Shown: positions 8,712-21,867 of the stretch, in pieces | How positions within the stretch are numbered: the stretch's first letter is position 1 | Layout of the letters: each line of letters opens with the position of its first letter | Origin: Basidiobolus meristosporus CBS 931.73 | Taxonomy: Eukaryota > Basidiobolomycota > Basidiobolomycetes > Basidiobolales > Basidiobolaceae | Reading direction: 5' to 3' | Length of the DNA: 64,000 bases | Assembly: GCA_002104905.1 (NCBI GenBank) | Contig: MCFE01000144.1 | Coordinates: 1-64,000, forward strand | The notes under the pieces: generated by a model | Databases searched by the model: none | The model's input: the letters and a program-made list of their open reading frames with translations, nothing else | Told to the model about the DNA's origin: nothing | Translations under genes and position numbers: made by a program

Positions 8712-9761
8712 TCACCAAGAATCAAACCTACCTTTGATTATATCTTGAAAGATATCATCCATATAGTACAAAGAGGAAATGTGACCACCAGGAATATTCT
8801 TAGCCTTGGCCCCCTTGTAATTGGCCAACAGCCAACTATTTGTAGCTCCTCCAATCGTATCCTTGTCTGAAGTAACCACAAGCATTGGCTTCGAGGCATG
8901 CTCCTCATCCAAACAAGCCGGTTCGAAGCCCCAGTCGGAATGAATTACATCAGAAACCTCAAGAAACCCATCCCAGTTCTTACAACAGGTGACAGCACCA
9001 CGAGCCATTCGACCGATAAATTCGTCGTCCGTTATTTGCTTTTTCTCTAGCCATTCTCTATAGGCCTTCTTTTCGTCCTCGTCCATCAAGTCAAATAAGG
9101 TCTGGCGAAGAAACTGCTTGGCTCCATCTTCCGACTTCATCTTGGAACCAATCACTGAGCTGAATGCCCGCTGGAGCAGACGAAAAGGGATCAACTGCGT
9201 CGGAGGACCCACAGAGAACCAGTTGGCCCAACTGAGAGATTTGGCATGGTCTTTATGGTACTTGAAAGGGGAGAAACCTGCCAGGAGGACGCAACCGACA
9301 ATTTTGCGACCTGGTGGGAAGAGTTCATAGGGAGCACCATAGAGCATCTGCGCAGGCACAGTGCCGTAGGAACCACCAGCCACGTAAATCTGTTCGTAAG
9401 CACCGGTGGGATAAAGATGGGATAATAAGGCACACATATCCTTTGCGAGAGTTTCGTGATATGGAACTTTACTGTCGCGTGAGCTCGTGTTGCCATTGCC
9501 AGCCAACGTAGGGGCGATCCAATGCACACCGAGCTCGCGACATGGCTGTGGGACTTCGTAGGCAGTTCCTACGCTCATAAGACCGCTGAAAAAGATGACA
9601 AGTGTCTGTGAATCTGCTGGCCCATTATGGGCATACGCTAGTTGACGGCCATCAGAGAGTTGCAGGGTGTGCTCTTCCCCGCCGTTGGTTGTACTGTACG
9701 CTGTGGAGTTGGCCATATTTGCGAGTGAACGATCAATGGCAGTCTTTTTTATTGCTTTCAT
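8712..9761 (-). CDS. Alpha/beta hydrolase, intact
   Basis: An uninterrupted 349-residue frame. The fold is shown by TLVIFFSGLMS (first core strand), the nucleophile elbow AGGSYGT with Ser131 (GxSxG), an acid in VVTSDKD (Asp299 or Asp301) and His327 in PGGHISS. A charged helical lid lies between residues about 160 and 270. There is no signal peptide or membrane helix, so it is probably cytosolic. Met16 (MANSTAYSTTNGG) is an alternative start because the first 15 residues are basic and not conserved-looking. Substrate unknown; such proteins in fungi are usually annotated only as alpha/beta hydrolases. The gene is transcribed away from the DUF4385 gene and shares its upstream region. Confidence 0.85.
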   Translation of the reverse strand: MKAIKKTAIDRSLANMANSTAYSTTNGGEEHTLQLSDGRQLAYAHNGPADSQTLVIFFSGLMSVGTAYEVPQPCRELGVHWIAPTLAGNGNTSSRDSKVPYHETLAKDMCALLSHLYPTGAYEQIYVAGGSYGTVPAQMLYGAPYELFPPGRKIVGCVLLAGFSPFKYHKDHAKSLSWANWFSVGPPTQLIPFRLLQRAFSSVIGSKMKSEDGAKQFLRQTLFDLMDEDEKKAYREWLEKKQITDDEFIGRMARGAVTCCKNWDGFLEVSDVIHSDWGFEPACLDEEHASKPMLVVTSDKDTIGGATNSWLLANYKGAKAKNIPGGHISSLYYMDDIFQDIIKGRFDSW

Positions 9762-10442
9762 GCGTCCAACACACTAGATCTCATCAGGTCTTCAGCGAAC
9801 TGAAGGAATATCACATGATTGACAATTTGTTGTCTGACTGGCCCAACATAACGTTTGCTTTGATATTAGCCGGTTTGCTTGATAACAACCAGTAACTTGG
9901 TTGATTTTTAGGACATTGACCTATGCCTCTGCCTGTTTAGGTTTTACTCCCAAGCGTTGGAAATAAGAGACCAAGTATTAGGACCTACAAACATCGATGT
10001 ATATTTTAGTTGTTTGACATTCAGTCTACATATATGGCTCATCTGCTGTAGAAAAGTATTGCTTCATATGGCTCATTTGCTGAGGAATATACAAACTTGG
10101 CAGAGAATATGGAATAGAAAATTGCTGAATACTCCATCCTGGAAGGTGAATATATTGTGGGTTTCTCACACTCTGATAGAGACCTCGAATAATCCTCGAA
10201 TAATCCTCACAAAACCCCCTTCACTAGGTGGCAAATAGTTGGTTCAACATTCATTTACCTATCCATTACAATTGTCCCAAAATCACCAACCTAATCCCGA
10301 TCTAGAATAGACCAGGTGAATATATATCGAGTGAGAATTCCATCATTTCCACGGGAACCAAGAAATAATGTCGCAGCGGTGGTACATGACATCACCGTAC
10401 ATTGGGTGCTTATAATAGTCACCGACCTACTGCCACCATGAA
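9762..10442. promoter_or_regulatory. Shared upstream region of two divergent genes
   Basis: About 680 bases between the start codons of the alpha/beta hydrolase (minus) and the DUF4385 gene (plus). No ORF of interest. Candidate initiation elements are not clear enough to name. Confidence 0.4.
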
Positions 10443-10931
10443 ATGCCATACGCACCTTTTGACTACAGCCTTCCCTACGCCTCCCTTAACTTACGCGAGC
10501 AACCTCACTTGTATCGAGTTGGTAAAGGGGAGCAAGGGGTTCTATTAGTTGAACCATACAAGTCGGAACTACTGCCTCTTTGGCGCTTCCGTACCCCGGA
10601 GATTGCCAGCGAATCCTCTGCGAAGCTACTAGAAAAGTTCGAAGAGTATAGGGAAACGGGGGATTTCGTCGGGATGGATATGGCACGGAAGTTTATACAA
10701 ATGGGAGTCACAAGAGCCCGACGTTATGCGAACCATAAAGGGGGAAGGAAATACCTCAAAACTAAGGTGGGAGGGAAGAAAATAGAGCTACCTAGAGATA
10801 AGGAGGACCCGGTTAAAGCAGAGTCGGCCAGGATCTTTGGGAAAGTTTTAAAACACGTGAAAGAAGACGAAAAGTATCAGAAACTGCTTCATGAACATCA
10901 ACAGAAATACACGTCGCAGGAAAAGAAATGA
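10443..10931 (+). CDS. DUF4385 family protein
   Basis: A single-exon frame of 162 residues. It carries the family's blocks in order: YASLNLREQPHLYRVGKGEQ, GVLLVEPYKSELLPLWRFRT, FVGMDMARKFIQMGVTRARR with YANHKGGRKY, then AESARIFGKVLKHVKEDEKY. The family occurs widely in bacteria and in fungi and has no established function. The start at 10443 is chosen because it leads straight into the conserved region; the ATG at 10438 is in another frame. No signal peptide; rich in Lys/Arg in its second half. Length matches family members of roughly 140-170 residues. The lack of introns among intron-rich neighbours is consistent with an old bacterial origin, but that is inference. Confidence 0.85.
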   Translation: MPYAPFDYSLPYASLNLREQPHLYRVGKGEQGVLLVEPYKSELLPLWRFRTPEIASESSAKLLEKFEEYRETGDFVGMDMARKFIQMGVTRARRYANHKGGRKYLKTKVGGKKIELPRDKEDPVKAESARIFGKVLKHVKEDEKYQKLLHEHQQKYTSQEKK

Positions 10932-11114
10932 ACATCGAGAGAAATGTCTCGCCGCTCTCACGAATATATATGGACACGGATCTATTCTTAGGTTACTGAT
11001 AGCAGCTTAGGTTTGGTACCGATAACAAACACGATAACAAACACAAATAGTATCCTTTCCAAATGGATTTTCCAAGAAAATTTGTATTTCGCCATCACCA
11101 CCAACATCCCACCA

Positions 11115-11120
11115 TATAAA
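11115..11120 (+). promoter_or_regulatory. TATA box of the DUF7137-like gene
   Basis: TATAAA in CCATATAAAAGG, 39 bases ahead of the start codon at 11159. Confidence 0.5.
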
Positions 11121-11158
11121 AGGCTAGATCATAACAATCATCAAAGTTTGTTTCAACC

Positions 11159-11964
11159 ATGGCAAATCTCTTTTCACTTGCGCTACTAGTGATCTTGATC
11201 TGTGTAACTCCCATGTGGGGACAGGGTGAGTCCTCCATATCTTGTATAGTCGGAATTGCCAGTACTAACTCCATATATCAGTCGGCGCCAGCTCTAGTAC
11301 CAGTGCGACCACAAGTGCTACCACCAGCAACCCTCCACCGACATCCAGCAATACAGGCAGCCCTTCGCCAACACCCAGTAGCACTTCATCAATATCCAGT
11401 AATAATACAAGCAGCTCAGACAGCCCTTCATCAACGTCTAGTGGGCTAGGCAGTGTTGAAACCGGAAGTGGTAACAACGATACTAGCGACTCGACTAATG
11501 GCTATCCTGGTAGGTTGACGATGATTGAGCCACATGTTGTTTGGCAACAACTCGTTCTTCTCCCTATCGGCAGAAACATCACATTCAAATGGGACTACAA
11601 CAACGATCTAAAGGTTCAACCGAAGAAATTGAGTATCACGCTGCAACTCCCTGGCTCTCGAAACCAATACCCCCTCGCTTTGAACATCTCGGGTGATACC
11701 AAAGAGTGGGTTTGGGATACAAACGAATGGAGCCAGTCGAACCCACCATTGGTACAAGGTATAGGCTATGAGCTACATATCTTTGACCAACGTGGTGAAA
11801 CCGCCCACTATGAGCCTGGACACCTACTTCCATACACTCTTCCATTTCACATGTACAAGTTCAACTCCCAACCCATTCCTCCATCTGAACTATCATCAGC
11901 CATCTCCCTGAGTGGCAGTATCAGCACATTGGTCCTATGTATGTTGATGCTCTTCTTATTATAG
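11159..11964 (+). CDS. GPI-anchored cell-surface protein, DUF7137-like
   Basis: Two exons, 11159-11225 and 11282-11964, give 249 residues; the 56 nt intron has GTGAGT, a perfect TACTAAC branch site and CAG. Exon 1 is a signal peptide (MANLFSLALLVILICVTPMW). Residues about 23-95 are a Ser/Thr/Pro/Asn-rich stalk likely to be O-glycosylated. Residues about 100-225 form a globular domain with PIGRNITFKWDYN, VVWDT-like VWDTNEW, and YELHIFDQRG, resembling the fungal DUF7137 domain. The C-terminus (ISLSGSISTLVLCMLMLFLL) is a hydrophobic tail after small residues, as for GPI attachment. It should sit on the plasma membrane or wall. Family assignment is by pattern only; function unknown. Confidence 0.8.
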
Positions 11965-11990
11965 CCAATTTTACTAATAAACAAATAACA

Positions 11991-14214
11991 CTATGTTGAC
12001 TGGGAAAAATCGGGACATGGCTCGCACAGCAGCTCCTTTTTGAGTCCCTTGCGGGAGCGGAATCTCTTTCCATTGCTCTTGTTTACTAGCCTGTAGAGGC
12101 TAGCGAATGCAAGAGAGACACAGCCCACCCATAAGACCAACAACATCAGGATATTCTCGGCGATTGAGAATCCTCCGTCCAACGAAAGAGACCGAAGCTG
12201 CTGTTCACCAACTGATTGACCCAGGATCACCAAATCAGTGAATTGGTTTTTAGCCAACGCAGCAAAGCCGTATTTTATGGGGGATATCCACTGGATCCAA
12301 GCAAAATAGGCAGGTGCGGAGCCGTTGTTTACAAGCAAGCCACCAAACATCATCAAAGGCAAAACGATTGCCGGGGTGATCGCCAGAGCTATCTGGAGCC
12401 TCTTGAAGAACGAGCCGAGAAGAATCCCCAGCGCAGACCCACAGAGAGCCACCATCACATTGACCAGCATGTAAATGAAAAACTTGCCAGCATCGGCCTG
12501 GAGCCCGATCATCCAATAGGTTATTGAGGAGAATATGATTGGCATGATGATGTTGATGGGTAGCTCGACGATGATTTTCGAGAAGAAGTAGGCGCTGACA
12601 CTGTAGTACCCGCCTCCGTGCTCGCGTAAAAGCACGTTTCTCTCTTCGGCGAAGATCGAGATGGTGGGCATGGCGGTGGAAAATACCTGGTTGGTCCCGG
12701 CAAGGAACAGCGCTCCAGACATGTCCTGTAGCTGCGCAGCCACCGTGTCTTTGTTGGTGACCCTCAGGTAGATCAACCCGATCAACAGCGAGAAGAACAC
12801 CGTTTGGAAGAGCTTCACTCGGAAGATCATCTTGTTACGGAAAGCATTCCTGCTCGCGCGTTTGAGGAGGTAGTTGAACTGCGTCGAGAAGGCACTCCGG
12901 TATTTGAACATCTTTGGGGTGATCGGGCTCAGAAGGGGGTGTGTTGTTGTCTGCTCTACTGTCGCCGCCAACGCGGAGCATTTCCAGGCTTCGAGCACGT
13001 CTCCCAAGCGCTTCCTCTCGGTTTCCGTCGCTTTCTCGTTGCTGTCGACTTCGGGGTCGAAGCGGAATAAGACATTCATGAATATGAAATCGGCAGGGTT
13101 GGTGTACAGCGGGCATGGATATCCAATGGACCGGTAGTACTCAACTGATTGGCTGGTCTCTCCGGAGAAAGTGATCTAGGCAATGGGGGTCAACGTCGTC
13201 CGCGAACACCGAATCCACCTCTCCTTACCTGGCCGTCCTTCAGGATCATCAGGTCGTCAAACATATGGAAAATCTCCGAAGAAGGTTGGTGCATCACCGC
13301 AACAACTGTGCGCCCACTTTGAGCCAGCACCTTCAATGTGTGCACCACCATCATAGCGGTATAAGCATCCTAATCCAAACTTCAGCATCTGAGCTTGAAT
13401 TGATTGGGCATTGCACATACTGACCAACCCTGAGGTAGGCTCATCCAAGAAGAGAATCGATGGATCAGTCACCATCTCCATGGCTATGGCGGTTCGCTTC
13501 CTCTCTCCACCTTGATTGGCTCGTTAGAGATCGATGTGGATAGGCTCAATGCGAGAATAGTTCTACCTGAGATGCCTTTTTTGGTGGCTGTTCCAATGAT
13601 GGTGTCCGCGGCATTTTCAAGCTGAAGGAGCGATAGGATCTCGTCTAGCTTTGCCCTGGCCGCGTCGTCATCCATATTAGGGATTCGAAGCTTGATGGAC
13701 ATAAAGATAGCCTCGCGTACTGTCATGGTCCCCAGAATGAGGTCGTCTTGGAAAACAAACCCCGACACCAATCTGATTGCTGGGCCACTGACTCTCCTAC
13801 CGTTCGCGTACAGCCCTCCACTCACTTTGCCTCCTGTTGTGGCACCGGCCTGCCAATCATATAAGTGTGATGAGCGAAGATGAGCCTGAGAAAGGTACAC
13901 TGACCAACACGTTGAGCAGACTCGTTTTTCCCGAACCGCTTGGTCTAGTTAAGAGCGTAAGTTGAGGTTGGGAATGGGCAACAAGCAGACAGGCCGTACC
14001 CTAACACCGCAGTCAAACGCCCGGGCTGAAATACCCCAGTCAACTGCTTCAGAATAACCTTCTCTTTGGTGGGCCGCTTTGAGAAGAAATGAGGCTTTTT
14101 ATCGTCCGACGGGACCTCCACGGAGTATGTAAGGTCTCTAAAAGTAACTTGAATGGGCTCGGCAGTAGTCTTGGTAAGCATTCCTACCACACACTCTTCT
14201 TTACCCTTCTCCAT
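11991..14214 (-). CDS. ABCG (White)-type half transporter
   Basis: Six exons on the minus strand: 14214-14000, 13944-13905, 13849-13567, 13510-13425, 13369-13229 and 13175-11991, total 649 residues with all phases closing. Introns are 51-64 nt. The nucleotide-binding domain comes first: Walker [10 protein letters not shown] (split by the first intron), Q-loop VFQDD, signature ISGGERKR (across an intron), Walker [14 protein letters not shown] (across an intron) and the H-loop AVMHQPS. The membrane domain follows, about residues 330-620, with some six helices, among them [17 protein letters not shown] and a long extracellular loop near the end. This order (NBD then TMD) and size define ABCG half transporters, which work as dimers to export lipids, sterols or xenobiotics; substrate here unknown. 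The gene looks broken if introns are ignored but is intact. Confidence 0.9.
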
Positions 14215-15132
14215 GGTGAAACTAGATTGGAAATAAGATTGGGATAGGTCTGGAGTATGGCCGACTCTTATATCGATTCTTTCCTTCCCAATGCCTCCAG
14301 TCGTGTGGTGACATTTGACCAAGTTCTTGGTGGTACACCCGCGTTTACAGCCACTATTTGGCTGTGTTTGTCATAAAGATGATGTCTCACCAAACCCTAA
14401 ATAGAACGATCGAGCTCCACTCTCGGATAAATGGGCTTTCTCCCTCCCATCATGTGACTCGATCCGCCAACCCAGTTCTCTATGCGCACACTATACACAT
14501 TCCATGTACAATTAATCAGCTTGCTAAAGTGTTCGAACACTCACGCTGAAGATACATCCAACTGCTGAAATGACCATATTGCCATTTATGGAGTAGACCA
14601 ATCAGCTTCTTTTCCAGAGCCAGATCGGCATTCAAAGATCAAGGGAAATATGGGAGTTTAACGATATAATGCCATAATATACACAATGAATTGTGGTTGG
14701 ATCACAAATTGAGAATACATATATATATTTTAGGTTGACTGCTCGTTTCGTTTCATCAGCCAGATCCATTAATAGACTGATTCTCATCGTATAATGTAGA
14801 GCTCCTTCATAAGAATGCCCGTCATGGTCAATTAAGGAATTAATGGAATCAGGTTCTTTAATAGCTCCTGAATTTTTTTGGCAATTCTGATACTGTTTTC
14901 TTTGTCTTGAACTCATTCTCCTTTTTCCTCTAAAGCCCTCGCTTCTTTATGTTTGTGGTTGTCAACAAATAATCCCTTTTCTCCCAACCACGACTCATTT
15001 CTACAAGTAACCCTGCTTTATCCCACATTTTCTTCCTAAAGCACGACACCCAGAGTTTACTCAAGTCCGTGCCAGTGCCTTTCAACTTGACGGGCTTTCC
15101 CACGCGCTCTAATTTATTGGGACTTGTTCATA
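14215..15132. promoter_or_regulatory. Divergent intergenic region between ABCG and CK1 genes
   Basis: About 920 bases separating two divergently transcribed start codons. No convincing gene. A minus-strand ORF at 14632-14916 has low-complexity, non-conserved-looking content and is not called. Confidence 0.5.
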
Positions 15133-16776
15133 ATGGCCCACCATTACCGTTCGGGGAGCTCTCATCCGACTTATCCTTCACCAACAGTTGTTGGGGTTCA
15201 TTTTAGAGTAGGAAAGAAAATTGGGGAGGGAAGCTTTGGAATTATATATGAAGGTATTCCAGATTGAAAATGCGTTATCCTTGTTGACTTGGTTTTAAGC
15301 TTTGGACTTTACTTCAGGAGTGAATCTCATTAACAATCAGCCTGTTGCCATCAAATTCGTATCTTTTTTTGCTAGCTCTCGCATAGTTGTCACCTACGTT
15401 GTGCCTGGTATTTTCTTTGATTCACCATGTCCAATAGGAACCACGTAAAACCGACGCTCCACAACTTCGGGATGAATTTCGGAGCTACAAAATCATGGCG
15501 GGAACCCGTAAGTGAACCACATATTCGCCATGCGTTTTAAGCCTCTGGACTTACCCACGGCTAGCGGGAATACCTGCTGTGCATTATTTCGGACAGGAGG
15601 GGATGCATAACGTGCTCGTCATAGATTTATTGGGACATAGCCTCGAGGACCTTTTCGACATCTGTAGAAGAAAGTTTAGCGTCAAGACCGTGGCAATCCT
15701 TGCTAAGCAAATGGTGTGTTTTCTCCGAGAAACATCACAGCTTGTCATGTCGACTAACATAACTTGTAGATCACCCGTGTTCAAGCCGTTCACGACCACA
15801 ATCTAATTTATCGCGATATTAAGCCAGACAATTTTCTTATTGGAAGGCCGCACACAAAACACGCCAACTCTGTATATATGGTCGACTTCGGGATGGCAAA
15901 GCTGTATCGGGACCCCAAGACAATGCAACACATCCCCTACCGGGAGAAGAAAAGCCTCAGTGGGACTGCCAGATACATGAGCATCAACACACATCTAGGG
16001 CGAGGTTAGTAATTAAACGATCGTTAGCCGTAGGGGGTGCTGATCTTTTGATGCTTTCATAGAACAATCAAGACGAGATGACCTCGAATCACTAGGGCAT
16101 GTATTCATGTATTTCCTTCGCGGGTCCTTACCGTGGCAAGGCCTCAAAGCAGCTACCAATAAGCAGAAGTACGAGAAAATTGGAGAGAAGAAGCAAACCA
16201 CACCTGTCCAAGAGCTTTGCCAAGGGTTTCCAGGTTCGTATGTGTTCACCGTGAGACATGCATAGCATTCCCGTACTGATCGACCACGATGCAGAGGAGT
16301 TTGCCACATACCTTACATACACTCGTAAGCTTGGGTTCGAGGAAACTCCAGACTACGATTACCTTCGTGGGCTATTTGACCGTGTTCTTCAAAGTGTGGG
16401 TGCGCAACATGGCGAAGTGTGTGATTGGATGCTACCGGATAATCGTAGCCGCCTCGAGAGCCACGACCAAAAACTACGGCCCTCGGACGTGGCACGGCTT
16501 AACACTGCGCGAGGCACCACGTCTCAGCTCCATAGCGATCGTCACTACCGCCAGGGCCATCTCGAAGCATCCCGTGCCTCGAACCAGCATAGCTCTTCAC
16601 ACCCCACCCGCACCAGAATCAACCCACCCGTCAACCAACATTTCTTGCATACCAACCACAAATACCTTGGCAGAGACGAGCCTCGTATACAAAACATCAC
16701 CCCTCCATACATGGATAAGAAGGGGTTCTGGGAGAGGTTGATGGATCTAGTGCTGTGTCGAACCTGTACTGGCTGA
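15133..16776 (+). CDS. Casein kinase 1 family Ser/Thr kinase (Yck-like)
   Basis: Seven exons, 15133-15253, 15318-15358, 15438-15507, 15565-15713, 15770-16004, 16063-16233 and 16295-16776, give 422 residues. Motifs: glycine loop [13 protein letters not shown], lysine in PVAIKF, the CK1 hallmark [12 protein letters not shown], catalytic loop [11 protein letters not shown], metal site VDFGMAK, and [20 protein letters not shown], which replaces the APE motif in this family. The kinase domain takes about residues 20-310; the tail is Arg/His/Ser/Thr-rich and ends LCRTCTG. Fungal Yck kinases are anchored by palmitoylation of C-terminal cysteines, and the CxxC here might serve so, though it is not the usual CC end. 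They act at the plasma membrane in nutrient sensing, endocytosis and morphogenesis. Introns are 56-79 nt. Confidence 0.92.
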
Positions 16777-17078
16777 GTACATGCCAGCACCCAGGATTCC
16801 CTTTCACTATCATTTCCCTTTCATTCACCATTTCCATCAGCTAGTTTATTCTTTAGAGCACCACGCAAATGTCGTAGGGGGATACGGATCAAGTGTACAC
16901 TGATTTCTCAAGACTGCAGCTAGACAGCCCAGAAATCTTCTCCCTAATAGTTCGGATTGATCCCATTCCATGTATTTACCCTATGTATTTACCCAGAATC
17001 ATTAAAATTATCCATGGTAGCACGAAAATTTTCCATCCACAAAATAGCTCTCTTCCACACCCGAGCTGGTCCCAGCAC
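16777..17078. other. Intergenic, CK1 3' end to JMJD7-like gene
   Basis: About 300 bases holding the CK1 3' UTR and the promoter of the next gene; no gene seen. Confidence 0.45.
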
Positions 17079-18410
<1,332 letters not shown>

Positions 18411-18483
18411 AAACCATTCTGGTCAAACTTTATTCTAGATAGAAAGGATGCGACAGAGAGTCGTAGAGCCAAATGTACAAGTA

Positions 18484-19903
18484 TCAGACTTTGGCCAGCC
18501 CCACCAGCCAAAGAAACCCAACAACCCAGCATGTCAGGGCGGGCGCAGCCAGCACGTACGCGTAAAGCAACAGCTGCGCTGTTTGATCCTCCAGATATCC
18601 TTCAGTTTGGCAGATGTTGATCAGGTTGATGGCAGTGGGACTGCTACCAAGGATCATCATGGTTAGAAGGAACAATGGGTCATCCCCTAGGCTGAAGAGA
18701 TGTCTGCTGGCCATGACAATCCCGGCTGCCACTACCGGCATGAGCAGCAGGCGTACCACCAAGACGTAAACAAGGGATCTTTGGATTCTCTGGCCTTTTC
18801 CAAACAGGCCGTTTAACTGGGAGCCAAGGCATAGTAGTATTAGTGGTATGGAAGCATTCCCGGTGGCTTCCACTGCCCGGGTTAATGGCCTCAATATCGG
18901 ATTCTCCCCGAACATCGCCTCCCGAACTGGGTTGATCAACCCTACGATCAGTCCGATGAATGTGGCGGTGAGTGGAGGATTCAACATCTTTTTGATGCTA
19001 ATTGCCATTTTCTTGACCCTGCTCCAGATTCGGCTCTGCCTAGTCTCTACGGATAAGCCTGCGTCTTGCATTCCATCCGACTCCACCACCGTCAATACCG
19101 AGTCCAACTGTTTCGTTGATGAGTAGATCTTCACCTCATCCACCACGGAGTCAGGCTGGGTCAGGATGGAATTCTGATCTTGAGCGTCAAGCTCCTCCAG
19201 CTCCTTGGGCTTTTTTAGCAAACTCATCCCGTAGCTGAAGCGGAGGAAGTTACCTAGGATTGCAAAGACGACAATGTACGAAATCCCTCTGGTTCAACCG
19301 GGAGTTAGTATCGTTGGCGGAGAAATTGAAGTGGCCCTTTCATACCTCGCTTCAATCTGCTGGGATGTCTCGTTGCCGTGCCACTGCAGTAGGAGAGAGG
19401 CTGAGCTTCCAGCCAGGCTCTGGATCAGGGGGATGGGAAGACTGTTTGTATTCGGAAACATGGTAGCTGCTTGAGAGAAGTTCCTCTCCTCACTGCTAAA
19501 CTTGAAGATAAACGAAGTGATATATGTGATAATGACGGTGGCGATGGTGAACACAAGCGAGTACACAGGGATAGGCCAATACTCCATGAGTATGGATGGC
19601 GAGATGCTAGATGCCACGTTCACAAATAACAGGCATGGCGTGAGGAAATTCAGGTTCAGTGCCGAGAGAAACTAAAGCATCAAAGGTGAGCTGGGGACCG
19701 TTCAGCGAAACTCCCATCCACAAACCTTTTGGTATGAGGGAGTTAGCCATCCGTGCCTGCACAAAAACACTCCTGCTCCGCAGGTGATTGCGATCTGTAT
19801 GATGGCCTGTCAACGAAAGACGGTTTAGCTAAATGGCAGCGTAGGAAGGCCGCTCGCAAGAACCCACCTCGCTGCTGGCTCTCACAAGCTTCAGTACATC
19901 CAT
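18484..19903 (-). CDS. Auxin efflux carrier (AEC) family membrane transporter
   Basis: Four minus-strand exons, 19903-19868, 19806-19726, 19671-19346 and 19288-18484, give 415 residues. The N-terminal half has membrane segments AIIQIAITCGAGVFLC, LNFLTPCLLFVNVASSI and YSLVFTIATVIITYITSFIF, with the family landmark NTNSLPIPLIQSL. A hydrophilic cytosolic loop (about residues 175-245, rich in Asp/Glu/Ser) is followed by MLNPPLTATFIGLIVGLI and four more helices, ending with ALTCWVVGFLWLVGL. This two-bundle layout with a central loop is that of PF03547 carriers; yeast relatives sit in the ER. Substrate unknown. The third intron has TACTAAC. The 12-codon first exon is supported by phase and by the start of the first helix at the junction. 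Confidence 0.87.
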
Positions 19904-21867
19904 TTGGACTGGTATCAAAGTGATAAATAGAAAGATCCACCTTGTGAGAGGGAGAAATGATGTCGATTGTACAATGAGCCAGCATGCGCCTGGTTTTTAT
20001 ATACAGACCTGATGCAGCCATGTATGAGGTCGAATAATCCCAGGAAGATGTAACAGGCAGGAAGAGTGCAGCTTTCATCAGGAATACTCGGCTCCGAAAT
20101 CCATAACACACGTTTGGTTCATTTTCTTGCATTATCAGCCATCTCCTTAACGTACGGAGCCCTGGACCCGAAAACCCCACGAACACACCCGTGACATTTA
20201 TTCTCCTTTACATTAGTCTAAACGCTGGCCCATGAGATAACCCGGAAGATTAAGCAACAATGGAAATTCCAAGCGCCAGTACATGTCTAGGATCGTCGTA
20301 TTCTCGATGGCCAATGGGACCAGTCGGACTTCGAAACGTCCTCATTACATTTGTTACACTATACACCGACCATGAGCACACACACAAGAATGTGTAAATC
20401 CCCTGCAAGATCGACACCGCCCGCCCTGCGTCTAATCTATGTTACGCAACTCCACTGGGCGGTGACGGTGTGCAGCAAGTGAAGCGGCCTCGTAAGAACA
20501 AACAGATGGGGGCCTCGATACTAGTGTCATCTTGGTTCAGTCTCAAACCACCCTGCTAACCCAAAGAAGACGCAAGCGAGCAGAGTGATCTGGAATAGGG
20601 CGGATTCCCGGGATGCTCTGGAATATTAGTTTCTGGTCGATGGATGGCATGAGCGAACGAGTCAATGAAAATCGCCGCTTGAAAACATGCAACGAGGGTG
20701 CCGATACAAACGCGTATTCAGTGCACCGCTTTCCATAAATAAGCAGCCATCTGAGCCAAGTCCATAAATAACAATACGGGGATTGGATCACTTTCAGGGG
20801 CAAGAGACACGAATTCCGTTTACCCTTTCGGCTCCTCACCGCGCGATTGGCCAGACTCTTACTGTGTTACATTTGCGGAGGTGGTTGAGATAATTGGTTC
20901 CCAAATCGAGATAATTTCACTGAAACCTGTATGCGATCGATATTTTCAGTGAGGAAAGTTTAATCTAAGGCGGCGCGTAAAGGTTATTGTTGTATTAAGT
21001 TTTTCCTTAAACCAGGCATGGACCTGCTCGAATGATGCCCAGCTTCTTTTTCATTCCCCATTCTGGCTGAACTATTTGGCATCATGAATGAAACCACCGA
21101 GGTCGAGAATTCCGGTTTGATTTTGATTGCTCCCCTTACTGATCTCTCCTTTATATTCGGAAGCGCTGTTTGGTCAGCCTAGCTTCTCTTTTCTTCGTTC
21201 CCTCATTTTATTCCCTATCCGCCTCCCTAATTACCGCCGCTCCTCTGCTTTGATGAGTAACTGTGTTTCCTCTCTGCTTTTCTAAGTGCCTTTTCCTCTC
21301 TCTCTGCTATTTTGCCCTCGCTTGAAGCAGCAACCACAACTAAAGTGAGCGTCTACTGTTCAGGTGTAGCACGTATACCCCACGGGAATCGAGTGACAAT
21401 AATCTTCAGCAACCACGAGGCGACCTGTTTTGGCTTTTGTAATTCCCTCGCTAATACCTAATATAATACCGGCCTTTTCACCCCTTCGCTTCTCCAATCG
21501 AGCCTATTATCCATTTATTCTCGCCAACCGCACGAAAGCGCGCCCAAATACTCCATAGATAGCTTATCTCTGGAAACCAAAAAAATCCCCCATGACCGGC
21601 ACAACGGGCGAAGTCGATTCCCGATTCACCAGAAACCGCGAAAGAGAACCTGTATCGGTAAGCGTGGCTCACTCACTGGACATGGGCTGGTATGCTTATT
21701 CCTCTGTTTTAGCGGCTCAAGGCGTCCATACAACGCCAGAGCCATAGGCTGAGTTTTTTTGTCAACAAGCCACTCACACGGGAGCCTTCCATCAAAGTAA
21801 GAGACATTGCCCAGGCCGGTTGGCCCGCCCCTTCTCGGTGGTAATCCTGTTTTGCTTACTGTAGACG
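19904..21867. promoter_or_regulatory. Long divergent intergenic region, AEC carrier to RasGAP
   Basis: Nearly 2 kb with no convincing gene. From about 21170 to 21310 there is a run of C+T-rich sequence on the plus strand, common in fungal promoters and 5' leaders. A 3' splice-like TTGCTTACTGTAG ends three bases before the RasGAP start codon, so a 5' UTR intron is likely. Confidence 0.5.

Noticed and set aside
11991-14214. ABC transporter as a pseudogene
   Set aside because: The apparent stops all fall in short introns; six exons join in phase with Walker A, signature and Walker B intact.
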